Assembly (NCBI RefSeq): GCF_000722695.1
Contig: NZ_JPFU01000009.1
Location: 62,001-126,000 of the forward strand
Reading direction: 5' to 3'
DNA: 64,000 bases
DNA from: Streptococcus mitis
GTDB lineage: Bacteria > Bacillota > Bacilli > Lactobacillales > Streptococcaceae
Part shown: positions 27,614 through 37,100 of the stretch, one piece after another
Layout: every line of letters starts with the position of its first letter
Numbering within the stretch: the stretch's first letter is position 1
Notes under the pieces: model-generated
Seen by the model: the letters and a program-made list of their open reading frames with translations, nothing else
Database searches by the model: none
Told to the model about the DNA's origin: nothing
Translations under genes and position numbers: made by a program

Positions 27614-28188
27614 TGGCTAAAGCTTTAATTTCGATTGATTATACAGAAGATTTTGTTGCTGACAGTGGTAAATTGACAGCAGGTGTTCCAGCTCAAGCTA
27701 TTTCGGAAGCCATTAGTAAGGTGACACGGTTAGCTTTTGAACGCGGAGATTATATCTTCTTTACCATTGATGCTCACGAGGAAAACGATTGTTTCCATCC
27801 AGAAAGTAAATTATTTCCTCCTCACAATTTGATTGGCACTAGTGGACGGAATTTATACGGAGATTTGGGAACCTTTTATCAAGAGCATGGTTCAGACAGT
27901 CGTGTCTTTTGGATGGATAAACGCCATTACTCAGCTTTTTCGGGAACTGACCTGGATATCCGTTTGAGAGAGCGTCGAGTGTCTACCGTTATCTTAACAG
28001 GAGTTTTGACCGATATCTGTGTCCTACATACAGCTATAGATGCCTATAATCTAGGATATGATATCGAGATTGTTAAACCAGCTGTTGCTTCCATCTGGCC
28101 TGAAAATCACCAATTTGCCCTTGGACATTTCAAAAATACACTTGGAGCTAAGTTAGTAGATGAAAATCTAAATGAAATTTCAGACTAA
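27613..28188 (+). CDS. pncA: Isochorismatase-family hydrolase, probable nicotinamidase
   Basis: 191 residues. Nicotinamidases convert nicotinamide to nicotinic acid for NAD salvage. The triad Asp9, Lys103 and Cys136 (in GVLTDICVLHT) and the metal-site residues Asp53, His55 and His71 are all in place, which favours nicotinamidase over isochorismatase. It overlaps codY by one base, giving coupled translation. A tRNA-Leu gene with its own promoter follows. Confidence 0.85.
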   Translation: MAKALISIDYTEDFVADSGKLTAGVPAQAISEAISKVTRLAFERGDYIFFTIDAHEENDCFHPESKLFPPHNLIGTSGRNLYGDLGTFYQEHGSDSRVFWMDKRHYSAFSGTDLDIRLRERRVSTVILTGVLTDICVLHTAIDAYNLGYDIEIVKPAVASIWPENHQFALGHFKNTLGAKLVDENLNEISD

Positions 28189-28225
28189 CTTGCTTAGTAA
28201 AAATGAAAAAAATCTGAAAAAAGTG

Positions 28226-28254
28226 TTGACAAGCATCCTAAAAGTTGATATACT
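28226..28254 (+). promoter_or_regulatory. tRNA-Leu promoter
   Basis: Consensus TTGACA, 17-nt spacer, TATACT, 15 nt before the tRNA 5' end. Confidence 0.85.
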
Positions 28255-28269
28255 AGTAAAGTAATCGAC

Positions 28270-28355
28270 GCGGGGATGGCGGAATTGGCAGACGCGCAGG
28301 ACTAAGGATCCTGTGACCGCTTTAGGTCGTGAGGGTTCAAGTCCCTCTCTCCGCA
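28270..28355 (+). tRNA. tRNA-Leu(AAG)
   Basis: 86 nt, with a long class II variable arm. The acceptor GCGGGGA pairs with TCTCCGC (one G-T). The anticodon loop is CTAAGGA on a 5-bp stem (CAGGA/TCCTG), giving anticodon AAG at 28304-28306. The T-arm GAGGGTTCAAGTCCCTC is intact. CCA is not encoded. Confidence 0.95.
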
Positions 28356-28362
28356 TAGGACA

Positions 28363-28394
28363 AGAGTTAGCTTAGGCTAGCTCTTTTGTTTTAT
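28363..28394 (+). terminator. Terminator after tRNA-Leu
   Basis: AGAGTTAGC / GCTAGCTCT stem with a TTAG loop and TTTTGTTTT tail, seven bases after the tRNA. The rest of the gap to the nuclease gene is AT-rich, with no further feature except the next promoter. Confidence 0.85.
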
Positions 28395-28538
28395 AAGGTT
28401 TATATATCTATGGTGGGCGTCCTTCGCTTTCAGATAAATAATATAGTTTGAAATTTCTCCTAATTTTCTTTACTCTTTCTACTTTTTCCGAATAAATAGA
28501 TAGAAGAATCAAATCTAGTAAATCTAGATTTAAAAATG

Positions 28539-28547
28539 TGCTATAAT
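28539..28547 (+). promoter_or_regulatory. Extended -10 promoter of the Rpn nuclease gene
   Basis: TGC followed by TATAAT. The predicted start point is about 9 nt before the ATG at 28563, so the leader would be very short and the AGGAGAG ribosome site at 28551 only partly transcribed. No clear -35. Confidence 0.5.
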
Positions 28548-28562
28548 GAAAGGAGAGAAAGT

Positions 28563-29477
28563 ATGACTGTACGTCATCCGGGCATTAGCCCAACTAATGA
28601 TTTGGTTGCTAAGAAGATTTTTAGCAATCCAGAAATCACTTGTCAATTTATTCGTGATATGCTGGACTTGCCAGCAAAAAATGTGACTATTTTAGAGGGA
28701 AGTAATATTCACGTCTTACCTTCCCTGCCGTACTCGGCGCAGGATTTCTATACCAGTATAGATGTTTTAGCTGAACTAGATAATGGAACGCAAGTAATTA
28801 TTGAAATCCAAGTTCATCATCAGAATTTTTTTATCAATCGTTTGTGGGCTTACTTATGCAGTCAGGTCAATCAAAATCTAGAAAAAATTCGTCAACGTGA
28901 AGGTGATACTCATCAGAGTTACAAACACATCGCACCAGTATACGCAATCGCTATTGTGGATAGTAATTATTTCTCAGATGACCTGGCTTTTCATAGCTTT
29001 AGTATGCGAGAGGACACGACAGGTGAGGTCTTAACCATCACAAATAATGGTCAAGAAAACCATCTAGTCAAGATGGCGTTCTTAGAACTAAAAAAATATA
29101 GAGAGACCAGCAAAGACGAGGTTCGCAAACCCTGGTTGGAGTTTTTCGGGAATAAACCCTTTACCCAAGAACCCGAGCGAGCCATCAGTCAGGCAGACCA
29201 ACTGCTGGACTATAAGAGCTGGTCCGAGGAGGACAGGAAAATGTTTAGTCAACTACGTATGCGAGAAGAACAAGCGCTATTGGCTCATGACTATGCTTTG
29301 GAGCAAGCTGAAGAAAAAGGATTAGAACGTGGGAAAGTTGAAGGAAGAGAAGAAGGGAAACTTTTTGCCTTCCTAGATATGGTTCGTCAAGGTATCCTGA
29401 CACCTGAGATTGCCAGCCAACAGTTAGGTATAACTGTCTCTGAGTTTGAAGAACTATTGAAAGAGCATCGCAAATAA
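28563..29477 (+). CDS. Rpn-family (PD-(D/E)XK) recombination-promoting nuclease / putative transposase
   Basis: 304 residues. The N-terminal two-thirds is the PDDEXK nuclease-transposase domain: Asp67 (TSIDVLAE) and the Glu81-Ile-Gln83 strand (QVIIEIQVHH) form the D...ExQ active site. E. coli Rpn proteins are divalent-metal DNases with a role in recombination and phage defence. Residues 180-304 form a separate region ending in a Gly/Glu/Arg coiled stretch (EEKGLERGKVEGREEG) and an AFLDMVRQG...ASQQLGITVSEFEELLKEH helical tail. The start at 28563 has AGGAGAG; an ATG at 28536 overlaps the -10. An internal AGGAGG site precedes Met227. The C-terminal 393 bp are repeated downstream. Confidence 0.85.
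   Translation: MTVRHPGISPTNDLVAKKIFSNPEITCQFIRDMLDLPAKNVTILEGSNIHVLPSLPYSAQDFYTSIDVLAELDNGTQVIIEIQVHHQNFFINRLWAYLCSQVNQNLEKIRQREGDTHQSYKHIAPVYAIAIVDSNYFSDDLAFHSFSMREDTTGEVLTITNNGQENHLVKMAFLELKKYRETSKDEVRKPWLEFFGNKPFTQEPERAISQADQLLDYKSWSEEDRKMFSQLRMREEQALLAHDYALEQAEEKGLERGKVEGREEGKLFAFLDMVRQGILTPEIASQQLGITVSEFEELLKEHRK
29227..29477 (+). CDS. Internal start inside the Rpn gene: predicted free C-terminal domain (78 aa)
   Basis: Within the nuclease frame, AGGAGG (29227-29232), an 8-nt spacer and an in-frame ATG (29241) make a near-perfect translation start. The product would be the last 78 residues, MFSQLRMREEQALL... to ...EELLKEHRK. In E. coli, rpn genes make a short intragenic protein from an internal start that binds and inhibits the full-length nuclease. 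This sequence predicts the same arrangement in a streptococcus. Direct evidence for translation is lacking, but the signal is kept in every downstream copy. Coordinates include the ribosome site. Confidence 0.6.
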
Positions 29478-29619
29478 GAACTTAAAAAATATAGAGAGAC
29501 CAGCAAAGACGAGGTTCGCAAACCCTGGTTGGAGTTTTTCGGGAATAAACCCTTTACTCAAGAACCCGAGCGAGCCATCAGTCAGGCAGACCAACTGCTG
29601 GACTACAAGAGCTGGTCCG

Positions 29620-29867
29620 AGGAGGATAGGAAGATGTTTAGTCAACTACGTATGCGCGAAGAACAAGCCTTGTTAGCACAGGACTATGCCTTGGAACAAG
29701 CTGAAGAAAGAGGATTAGAACGTGGTATTGAACAGGGACTGGAGCGTGGAAAATTCTTTGCCTTCTTAGATATGGTCCACCAAGGTCTTTTGACCGCTGA
29801 GGTTGCGAGTGAACAATTGGGAATGACCGTCGCTGAATTTGAGTCACTATTGAAAGACTATCATTAA
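29620..29867 (+). CDS. Stand-alone Rpn C-terminal protein, copy 2 (77 aa)
   Basis: AGGAGG at 29620, 8-nt spacer, ATG at 29634, open to 29867. The product starts MFSQLRMREEQALLAQDY, with a middle ERGLERGIEQGLERG coil and the tail ASEQLGMTVAEFESLLKDYH. A TTG 35 codons upstream could also start it but has no ribosome site. No promoter is seen, so it would be read from the nuclease transcript. Small inhibitory partner of the nuclease is the inferred role. Confidence 0.55.
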
Positions 29868-30010
29868 TAAAACCTAAAAATACAGAGAAACCAGCAAAGA
29901 TAGCATTCGCAAGCCGTGGTTAGAGTTTTTTGGGAATAAACCCTTTACTCAGCAACCAGAGCGAGCCATTAGCCAAGCAGACCAACTGCTGGACTACAAG
30001 AGCTGGTCCG

Positions 30011-30285
30011 AGGAGGACAGGAAAATGTTTAGTGAACAACGCAGACGTGAAGAACAAGCCTTACTCGCTCATGACTATGCCTTGGAAACAGCTAGAGCCG
30101 AAGGTATCGAACAAGGTTTAGAGCGTGGTCTTGAACAGGGACTAGAGCGTGGAAAAGTTGAAGGAAGAGTCTTTGCTTTCTTAGATATGGTTCGCCAAGG
30201 TCTTTTGACTTCTGAAGTTGCCAGCCAACAGTTAGGTATGACTGTCTCTGAGTTTGAAGAACTATTGAAAGAGCATCACAAATAA
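30011..30285 (+). CDS. Stand-alone Rpn C-terminal protein, copy 3 (86 aa)
   Basis: AGGAGG at 30011, 8-nt spacer, ATG at 30025, stop at 30283. Sequence MFSEQRRREEQALLAHDY, then a longer coil (IEQGLERGLEQGLERGKVEGR) and the tail VASQQLGMTVSEFEELLKEHHK. It is the longest of the small proteins because of extra ERGLEQG units. In this copy the upstream TTG of copies 2 and 4 is TTA, so the internal ATG is the only plausible start. Confidence 0.58.
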
Positions 30286-30427
30286 GAACTAAAAAAATAC
30301 AGAGAAACCAGCAAAGACGAGGTTCGTAAGCCATGGTTGGAGTTTTTTGGGAACAAGCCCTTTACCCAGCAACCAGAACGAGCCATCAGCCAGGCAGACC
30401 AACTGCTAGACTACAAGAGCTGGTCCG

Positions 30428-30690
30428 AGGAGGACAGGAAAATGTTTAGTGAACAACGCAGACGTGAAGAACAAGCCTTGTTAGCACAGGACTATGCCTT
30501 GGAACAAGCTGAAGAAAGAGGATTAGAACGAGGCCTTGAACGTGGGCGAGCAGAGGGTATCGAAGAGGGATTAAAAGTAGGTTTAGTAAATCTAGTACGT
30601 CAAGGTCTTCTAACACCTGAGGTTGCTAGTCAGCAATTAGGTATGACTGTCTCAGAGTTTGAAGAACTATTGAAAGAGCATCACAAATAA
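30428..30690 (+). CDS. Stand-alone Rpn C-terminal protein, copy 4 (82 aa)
   Basis: AGGAGG at 30428, 8-nt spacer, ATG at 30442, stop at 30688. Sequence MFSEQRRREEQALLAQDY, coil ERGLERGLERGRAEGIEEGLK, then VGLVNLVRQGLLTPEVASQQLGMTVSEFEELLKEHHK. The AFLDMV stretch of the other copies is replaced by VGLVNLV, so it is not just a recent exact duplicate. Confidence 0.55.
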
Positions 30691-30772
30691 GAACTTAACA
30701 AATACAGAGAAACCAGCAAAGACGAGGTTCGCAAGCTATGGTTGGAGTTTTTTGGGAGAAGCTCTTTACCCA
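30691..30772 (+). pseudogene. Truncated fifth Rpn C-terminal cassette
   Basis: About 82 bp matching the start of the cassette (ELNKYRETSKDEVRKLWLEFFG), then the match decays. It has neither ribosome site nor internal ATG. It marks the right edge of the array. Confidence 0.75.
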
Positions 30773-30844
30773 ATAATAAGCTTTCATCAATCCGCTGTCT
30801 ATAAAATGTAAGGATAGGCAGTCTACCATTTAAAATAAAATAAT

Positions 30845-30886
30845 GACAGATTTTTCCGAAGCAAAAGGTAAGATCTGTTTTTTATT
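30845..30886 (+). terminator. Terminator after the Rpn cassette array
   Basis: ACAGAT / ATCTGT stem with a long loop and a TTTTTT run. Confidence 0.6.
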
Positions 30887-30939
30887 TATATTAAATTTTT
30901 ATAATATATGCTCTAAAACAGCTGTATAATAAGTTTTGC

Positions 30940-30963
30940 ATATATATATATATATATATATAT
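30940..30963. repeat. (TA)12 dinucleotide tract upstream of the adhesin gene
   Basis: Twelve TA units in a row, in the 433-bp gap between the nuclease array and the adhesin gene, about 160 nt before the adhesin start. It ends 16 nt before a TATAAT, so the expected -35 position falls inside its right end. Tracts of this type can change length by slipped-strand mispairing. Confidence 0.85.
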
Positions 30964-30979
30964 CAGAAATGCCTTGAAA

Positions 30980-30985
30980 TATAAT
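30980..30985 (+). promoter_or_regulatory. Possible -10 of the adhesin promoter, with a cre-like site beside it
   Basis: TATAAT, with no good -35 except what the TA tract offers. Immediately downstream (30988-31003) ACAGCGTTTACA resembles a catabolite-responsive element on the minus strand (TGTAAACGCTGT) with two mismatches to the cre consensus. Confidence 0.35.
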
Positions 30986-31123
30986 GATTACAGCGTTTAC
31001 ATTTTTAGATGTTGTTTATGTAAATACTTGATTTTTTATTTTAAAAGAGTTAACATATCATTGAGTCCTTGTGTCTCGAAGATTTTAAACTTATTCTACT
31101 GAAACAATAGAAAGGACATATTT

Positions 31124-34100
31124 ATGTTTGGTAAAAAGTCTAATGATAATGGTGAAAAATTATACCGTTATTCTATTCGGAAATACCATTTTGGTGCTGC
31201 AAGTGTTGCCGTAGCAGCATTAATGTTTTTCGCTAATGGTGCGGTTAAGGCAGATACTTTACCTGTATCACCTGTTACGGCCAATACTGAAAAGGTAAAT
31301 GCTGGTGTTACGGGACTGACAGAGGGAGTTCCTCCTAAAGAGAATCTTATAGAGAAATCAAAAGAAGTAGAGAGTGACAAAACACCTGCTGCTCAGAAGC
31401 AAGTGGATAAGTCTCCTCTTGTTCAGGCTATTAGTGAACTTCAAGCTGCAATTGCAAAAGTAGATGAGGAAAGTTTATTAAGTCTATCTAATCAACTTTC
31501 TCAATTAACCGACGAAAATAAGCGTTTACTTGATGGAGAAGATATTTCTAAGGAAACGCTTACAAATCAAGTGAATCGAGTTCAATCTCTTACAGAGCAA
31601 GTACGTCAGCTTAAGTCTAAGACTGAGGATAAAACCTCTAACAAGGAAGATAGAGCTGATTCTAAAGCTCAAAATACAAAAGAGCTTAAAGTATCTGATA
31701 AAGCTGTGACTCCTACTAATCAGGCTGAAGAAATCAAAGCTGTTCAAAAAGATGAAAATAAAGGGGAAGACACTGCTAATAAAGATAAACTAGAAGCGCT
31801 TTCTAAAAATTTAATCACTTACTTAGATACTGCTAAAAAAATTGAACGCCCTGAGACCAAGAAACTCTTGGAGGGGGTAGAAGAAATTGTCCGCTCTGTC
31901 AAAAATGGGTTAGCAAATCCGAAATTAACTGCTTCAGAAATAGAAGAGTTAATGAAGCAAGGTAAGCAAGCAGAGAAAAAACTTGCCTTAGCAGTAACTC
32001 GTGAACATTCAGGGAAGCGTGATTCTCTAAATGGAAATAAAATGCTCCCAGAATCTTATTTTAGAGCACCTAATACTAGAGAAGGAGCTAATACGGAGTT
32101 CGGGAATGCATACACAGCATGGATGATTACAAACGATGACGTTAGAAGATTCCAATCAGCAGGTATTAATGATCCAAACTATCATGGATATAATTATCCA
32201 GTAGGGACATTCTTGTATAACTCGAATAATGCTGAAAATAGCCCGATTAACAATAATAATATGCAAGGACCTCAAAGGATTGCATGGACTAGAAATAGGG
32301 TTTATGTACAGGTAAATCGTGTATCAGGGAACGAACAATCAGGTTATGAGTTTAACTGGAAAATTCAATTTAATAATGGTCATGAACCTCACCAAAAACC
32401 ATTCTACTACTTTACATTGCCTGACGGACATAATTTTAGTAGTTCAGTTGTGTTAAAAGAAAATGAATCACAAATTGCAACAGGAACTATTGAAGATGTA
32501 TTGGAAAAATCTAAAGGTCTTCTGAATGGTAAAATGGGTACAACTGAAGGCGTTAATGGTGGAGAATATTACAAAGGTACAGGTCTTATTAATGGTCGTC
32601 CATATATTCAAGCACCTATTAGAACATTAGAAGATTTTGTTAAGAATTCTACCAACTACTACTTTAATAGAAGTGGTGTAAATGGAGATATTATTCAAAA
32701 ATCGGATTTCCTATTTGAAAATATTAGAAACTCAACTAAAAACATTATCGCAATTCAGCCTCAAGGAAGAAATCCAGGAGGATTTAACCATTCTTATTCA
32801 TTCGAATTTACAACACATTCTAATAGTGGAGATGCTCCTTATTATGTTGCAGGTGTGAAGACATATGAAACTACTTTGGGATTAACTCAACACAGAAGTT
32901 ACTCTCAATGGGGAACATTGAAAGATGCCTATACTATTAAAACAGATTCATTTACGAACGGGGACTTTAAAAAGAAAACTTTCTTAAAAGGAACTCAATT
33001 AGGAGCTTTTGAAAATTCTTCATACAGTTTTAATAGTGATGCTGTAAGTACTGTAATGGGAGATAGATTTATTGACGCAGGATTAGTATTAAGAAATAAT
33101 ACTACTGGTCAAGATGAAAGACCTCGAAAAGGAGGATTATTACTAAAAATAACTCCTACAGCAACCATTGATGGTTCTAAGTATTCTCATATTCATAACT
33201 TCTATAATTATAATAATCCTAATGACGCTTTAACGAACTCTAAAGATAGAACAAAAGGTGGACATTTAGCTTACTTAGAAGGAACATATAATGGTTCAAC
33301 GATTAAAATTCCATTCTCATTTAATATTGTAACTCAGTCAGATATTTTTGAGCCTATAAAAAATGAAGCAAAAGAGAATCAAGCTCGAAAAACAACTGAT
33401 AACTTAGGAAATGCCACAGACTTTATTTCTGGATATAATAATGTTTCAAGTAGAATTCCTGATTTGTTTACAAATTGGAATGAAGGGAATGCAGATACAT
33501 TTAGAAATATATTTAAAGGGAATTCAGATAGATTCCCTGGTTCTTCAAATGATATTAAAAGCCGTGCCATTAAAAATGTAGAGTGGGCAGATGGAAATAG
33601 CAATTTAACAGGTGAAAAAATTGTCCCTGTAAAAGTACGTTATACTCCACAAGGAGCAGCTGCTTATGAGGAAACAAAATATGTAACTCTACCTCGTGAG
33701 TTAAACAACTTATCAATTGGACAAGTTTTAACTGAAGCTCAAAAACAAAAAATTATCGAATTAGCGAAAACTACATTTGATGCTGATTCAGCAAGTTTCG
33801 ATACTAATGCTGCTAAAGTAGGGGTTAAGAAACAAGTTAAAATTACCTACATGGATAATGAAAAAAATGCATCAACAGGAAATAAAGATGATTCTGTGCG
33901 TTATGTAGATTTTCATTTTACAAACTTAACAGTTCCAGACTCTAATAAGCCAGTTGTTACAATGAATGGTAGAACATTGACTACAAATGCAGAAGAAAAT
34001 CAATTTATTATTTATCGTGGAGCTGCATTTAACCCAACATTCAATGTAACAGATGAGAGTAGAATTGGTAGCTTGATGGTAAGAAACTTACCAAAAGGGG

Positions 34101-37100
34101 TTTATTTTAATAAAGTTGATAATGTTGATAAAGAGCGTGTAGGAACTACTACTGTTTTAAATCATACAATTTCTGGTGATGATAGTAATAAAGTTGCAGA
34201 TGATGCTACATTAGGGGAACAAATTGCATCAGTTGAAGCATCTGACCAATATGGTAATAGAGAAACATATAAATTTAAATATCGTATTGTAGATATTCAA
34301 GCAAAAAATAGTACGACAGAAAATCGTGCTGTTGGAAGTACATTAGGAGACCCTCATGATCACTTCAAAGTGGCAGAAAGTGATACTATAGCAAATGATA
34401 AGTACTATCCAGATAGAATGCAGTTTAAATGGAAAGAGATCGATCTTAGAAATATTAGAATTACTGATGTTGATAATAATACGAAGTTAAATGAGTTAGG
34501 AAGAATTACTAAGTATACCGCAACGGCAATATTCCCTAGTACTGTAAATACAAAAACAATAGACAGAGTAAATTATACAATTTACACACCTGCTCAAAAA
34601 GCAGTAGCAATGACGTTTAATGTGACGGATACTGTCGCTCCTACTGTTAAAATGACAAATCCAACCAATAATACAGAGTCTGTGTTAGGAAGTAATGAAA
34701 ATAATCTTCCAGTAGTTGAAGTCTTCAGAGGGGCAACTTTAAATATTCCATTAAAAATGTTTGATAATAATACAAATGGAAAAATTAATATTAAGCACAT
34801 TAGTGGATTGCCTACTGGAGTTAACTTGAATAATGGAAATACTCTTTCACAAAATAGTGGTTCAGAAACAAATCCTGCAACTGCTACTATTACGGGTAGA
34901 GTGGATCCAAATGCTGCATTAGGGACAAATACTGTTACCTTAAAAGTTTCAGACGATGCAACAGGAAGTGAAAACAAAGGAAATCAAGCTATACTAAAAT
35001 TCAAAGTTAAAACGTATGATTTAGCTTTTGAAGATAGAGGTATACGAGTTGATGATAACACTCGTTCAGATGTTTTAAGACTTAACGAAACCAGTGTGGA
35101 TCCAAATCACTATTTAACAACAACAGATGGAACGAATAGAGGAGATGGAAACTTTGGTTCAGATATGAAATTCCGCTATCTAAAAGGAAATACTGAAATT
35201 AGAGAGTATGTTTCTTTTGATAAGATTGGAAAACATTCTGTTAAGGCAAGAGCATATTTCCCAAATAGTAAAACTTCTACAAAAGGATTACCAACAAATC
35301 CTACAACCGGATTAACTGGAGATACTGCTTCTGTAGCTGGCAGAGGGTACTTGGAAAAAACAGTTGAGTTCAATGTGAAGCCAAACACACCAACAATATC
35401 TCAACCTCAATTCTATGGTACAGCAAGTTCAAAACCAACTGTAACGGTAGAAAACCTTCCAACAAATGCTCAATTACAAAATGGAGCAACTGTAACGGTT
35501 GAACTATATCAAGGAACTACTAAAGTCGCTAGTAAGACTGTAACAGATAGAAATGGTACGACAACTTTATCAGCAGAGAACTTTACAGCTAACTTAACAG
35601 AAGGACAACAAGTTCATGCAGTCGTAAAAGTTAGTGGAGGACAAGGTGCTACAGCTTATTCTGTAAATTCTGATAATAGTGAAAATAGAAATGTTACAGG
35701 AAGAAGTAGACTTTCAAACTTAGCAACTGATAAATTAGTCGTACAAGTCCAAGATTTGACGAATAATCGTAGAGGAACTCTTTCTGAGGCTGAAAAAAAT
35801 ACGATTAAGCAAGCAATTTTTGAAGCAAATAAAAATGGAGTATTAAGAGGAAAACAAGCTTCTGATATTACTATTTCGGATACTGGATTAATTACCGCAT
35901 TAGACAAAGATAATAAGATTGCAGAATTACAAATTGATCCGAGAAATAATGTCGTTACTCGATTTGCGCATATTCGTGATGATTATAATATTACGTTTAC
36001 GAATAATGGAAAACCTGCAAACCGTTCAACAGATCCAGGGTTTGAATGGAGTCAGGATAGAAAATCGTTAATTTATAAATTTGATGCAACGAGTGGTGTT
36101 GCTCTACAAACAAATGAAGTTTTAAAAACTATTACCGCTACTCCAAAAAATAGTCAAGGACAACCATCCCTAACGACTGTTACAGGGAATGATAAAGCAT
36201 TAGGAGAAGCAAATTCTAATGGTTTCAGTAGAAATACATCTACTGGATACTTTAGTAAAAATGGAGTAGGAGTTAACGTATTAGATTTAGTAAATCCAAC
36301 ATCATATGGTGGTGGAGGAAACGTTGATAATACTACGAATAAGCTTGTTGAGAATAATCGTACAGATATCAACAATAGAAATATTGTTGGTACTACTCTA
36401 GGAAACGATAATATTTCAGCTGCAAATAGTGCAAATGCAATTCCTTTAACTAATGTTGTTAAAGGGCAAAATGGTAATTCATTAGTTGTAAGAAAACAAT
36501 TATATCTAATGCCGAAATATACAAATAACGAATTACTAGCAGATCGTGGAACTACAAATGCTAATAATACAAATGTGATTAATGTTTACTTTGTACCTGT
36601 TGATCCAACAGCTCCTCGAGTTGAACGTTCAACTTCAAATACTTTAGCGACTACAAGTGCCCAAGCAAACCGTCTAGCAGATAATACTTCTTTTGCTAGC
36701 TTAGCCAAATTGACAGATAACTACGATAAGGATGATGTAACAAATCCTTCAAGTAATACTGTTCGTAATAAATTAAATATGTGGGTTAAGAAAGGTAACA
36801 CTAAAGTACAGATTGTCGAAAATGGTGTTGAAAAAACAGCTGTTATTAATAGCTTGAAAAAAGAAATCGATCCAGCCACATATGAAGTAATTGCTAAAAC
36901 ATCAGATGCTTCTGGTAATCAGAGTCATGCAGATTCAGCAGAGGGAGCAAGTCTAGGTTATTTCAAAGTTGGTTATAATCTAGTAGCTCGTGATATTATC
37001 AATGTTAAACGTGGAGAAACGATAACAGCAGACGAGTTGAAGAGATTTATTCAAGTCCAAGAAGGAAATGAAAAAGTTGATTTACCTCAGGGAGCAACTG

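Larger units (their letters stand above)
29085..30772 (+). repeat. Tandem array of Rpn C-terminal cassettes (4 units plus a stub)
   Basis: Unit 1 is the 3' end of the nuclease gene (29085-29477, 393 bp). Head-to-tail copies follow at 29478-29867, 29868-30285 and 30286-30690, with a stub at 30691 to about 30772. Each begins GAACTWAAAAAATA-like sequence encoding ELKKYRETSK and runs to a stop codon. Copies differ mostly in the length and phase of the ERG/EQG segment in the middle of the small protein. The reading frame upstream of the internal ATG remains open in all full units although it has no conserved start codon. Confidence 0.9.

Noticed and set aside
28270-28355. tRNA-Leu as the attachment site of an integrated element
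   Set aside because: No integrase and no repeat of the tRNA 3' end was seen to the right within the accessory block.
28536-28562. Earlier ATG for the Rpn gene
   Set aside because: It lies on the -10 hexamer, so it would not be transcribed; the ATG at 28563 has a ribosome site.
30940-30963. TA tract as an attachment site or replication feature
   Set aside because: No flanking direct repeats, integrase gene or DnaA boxes nearby.
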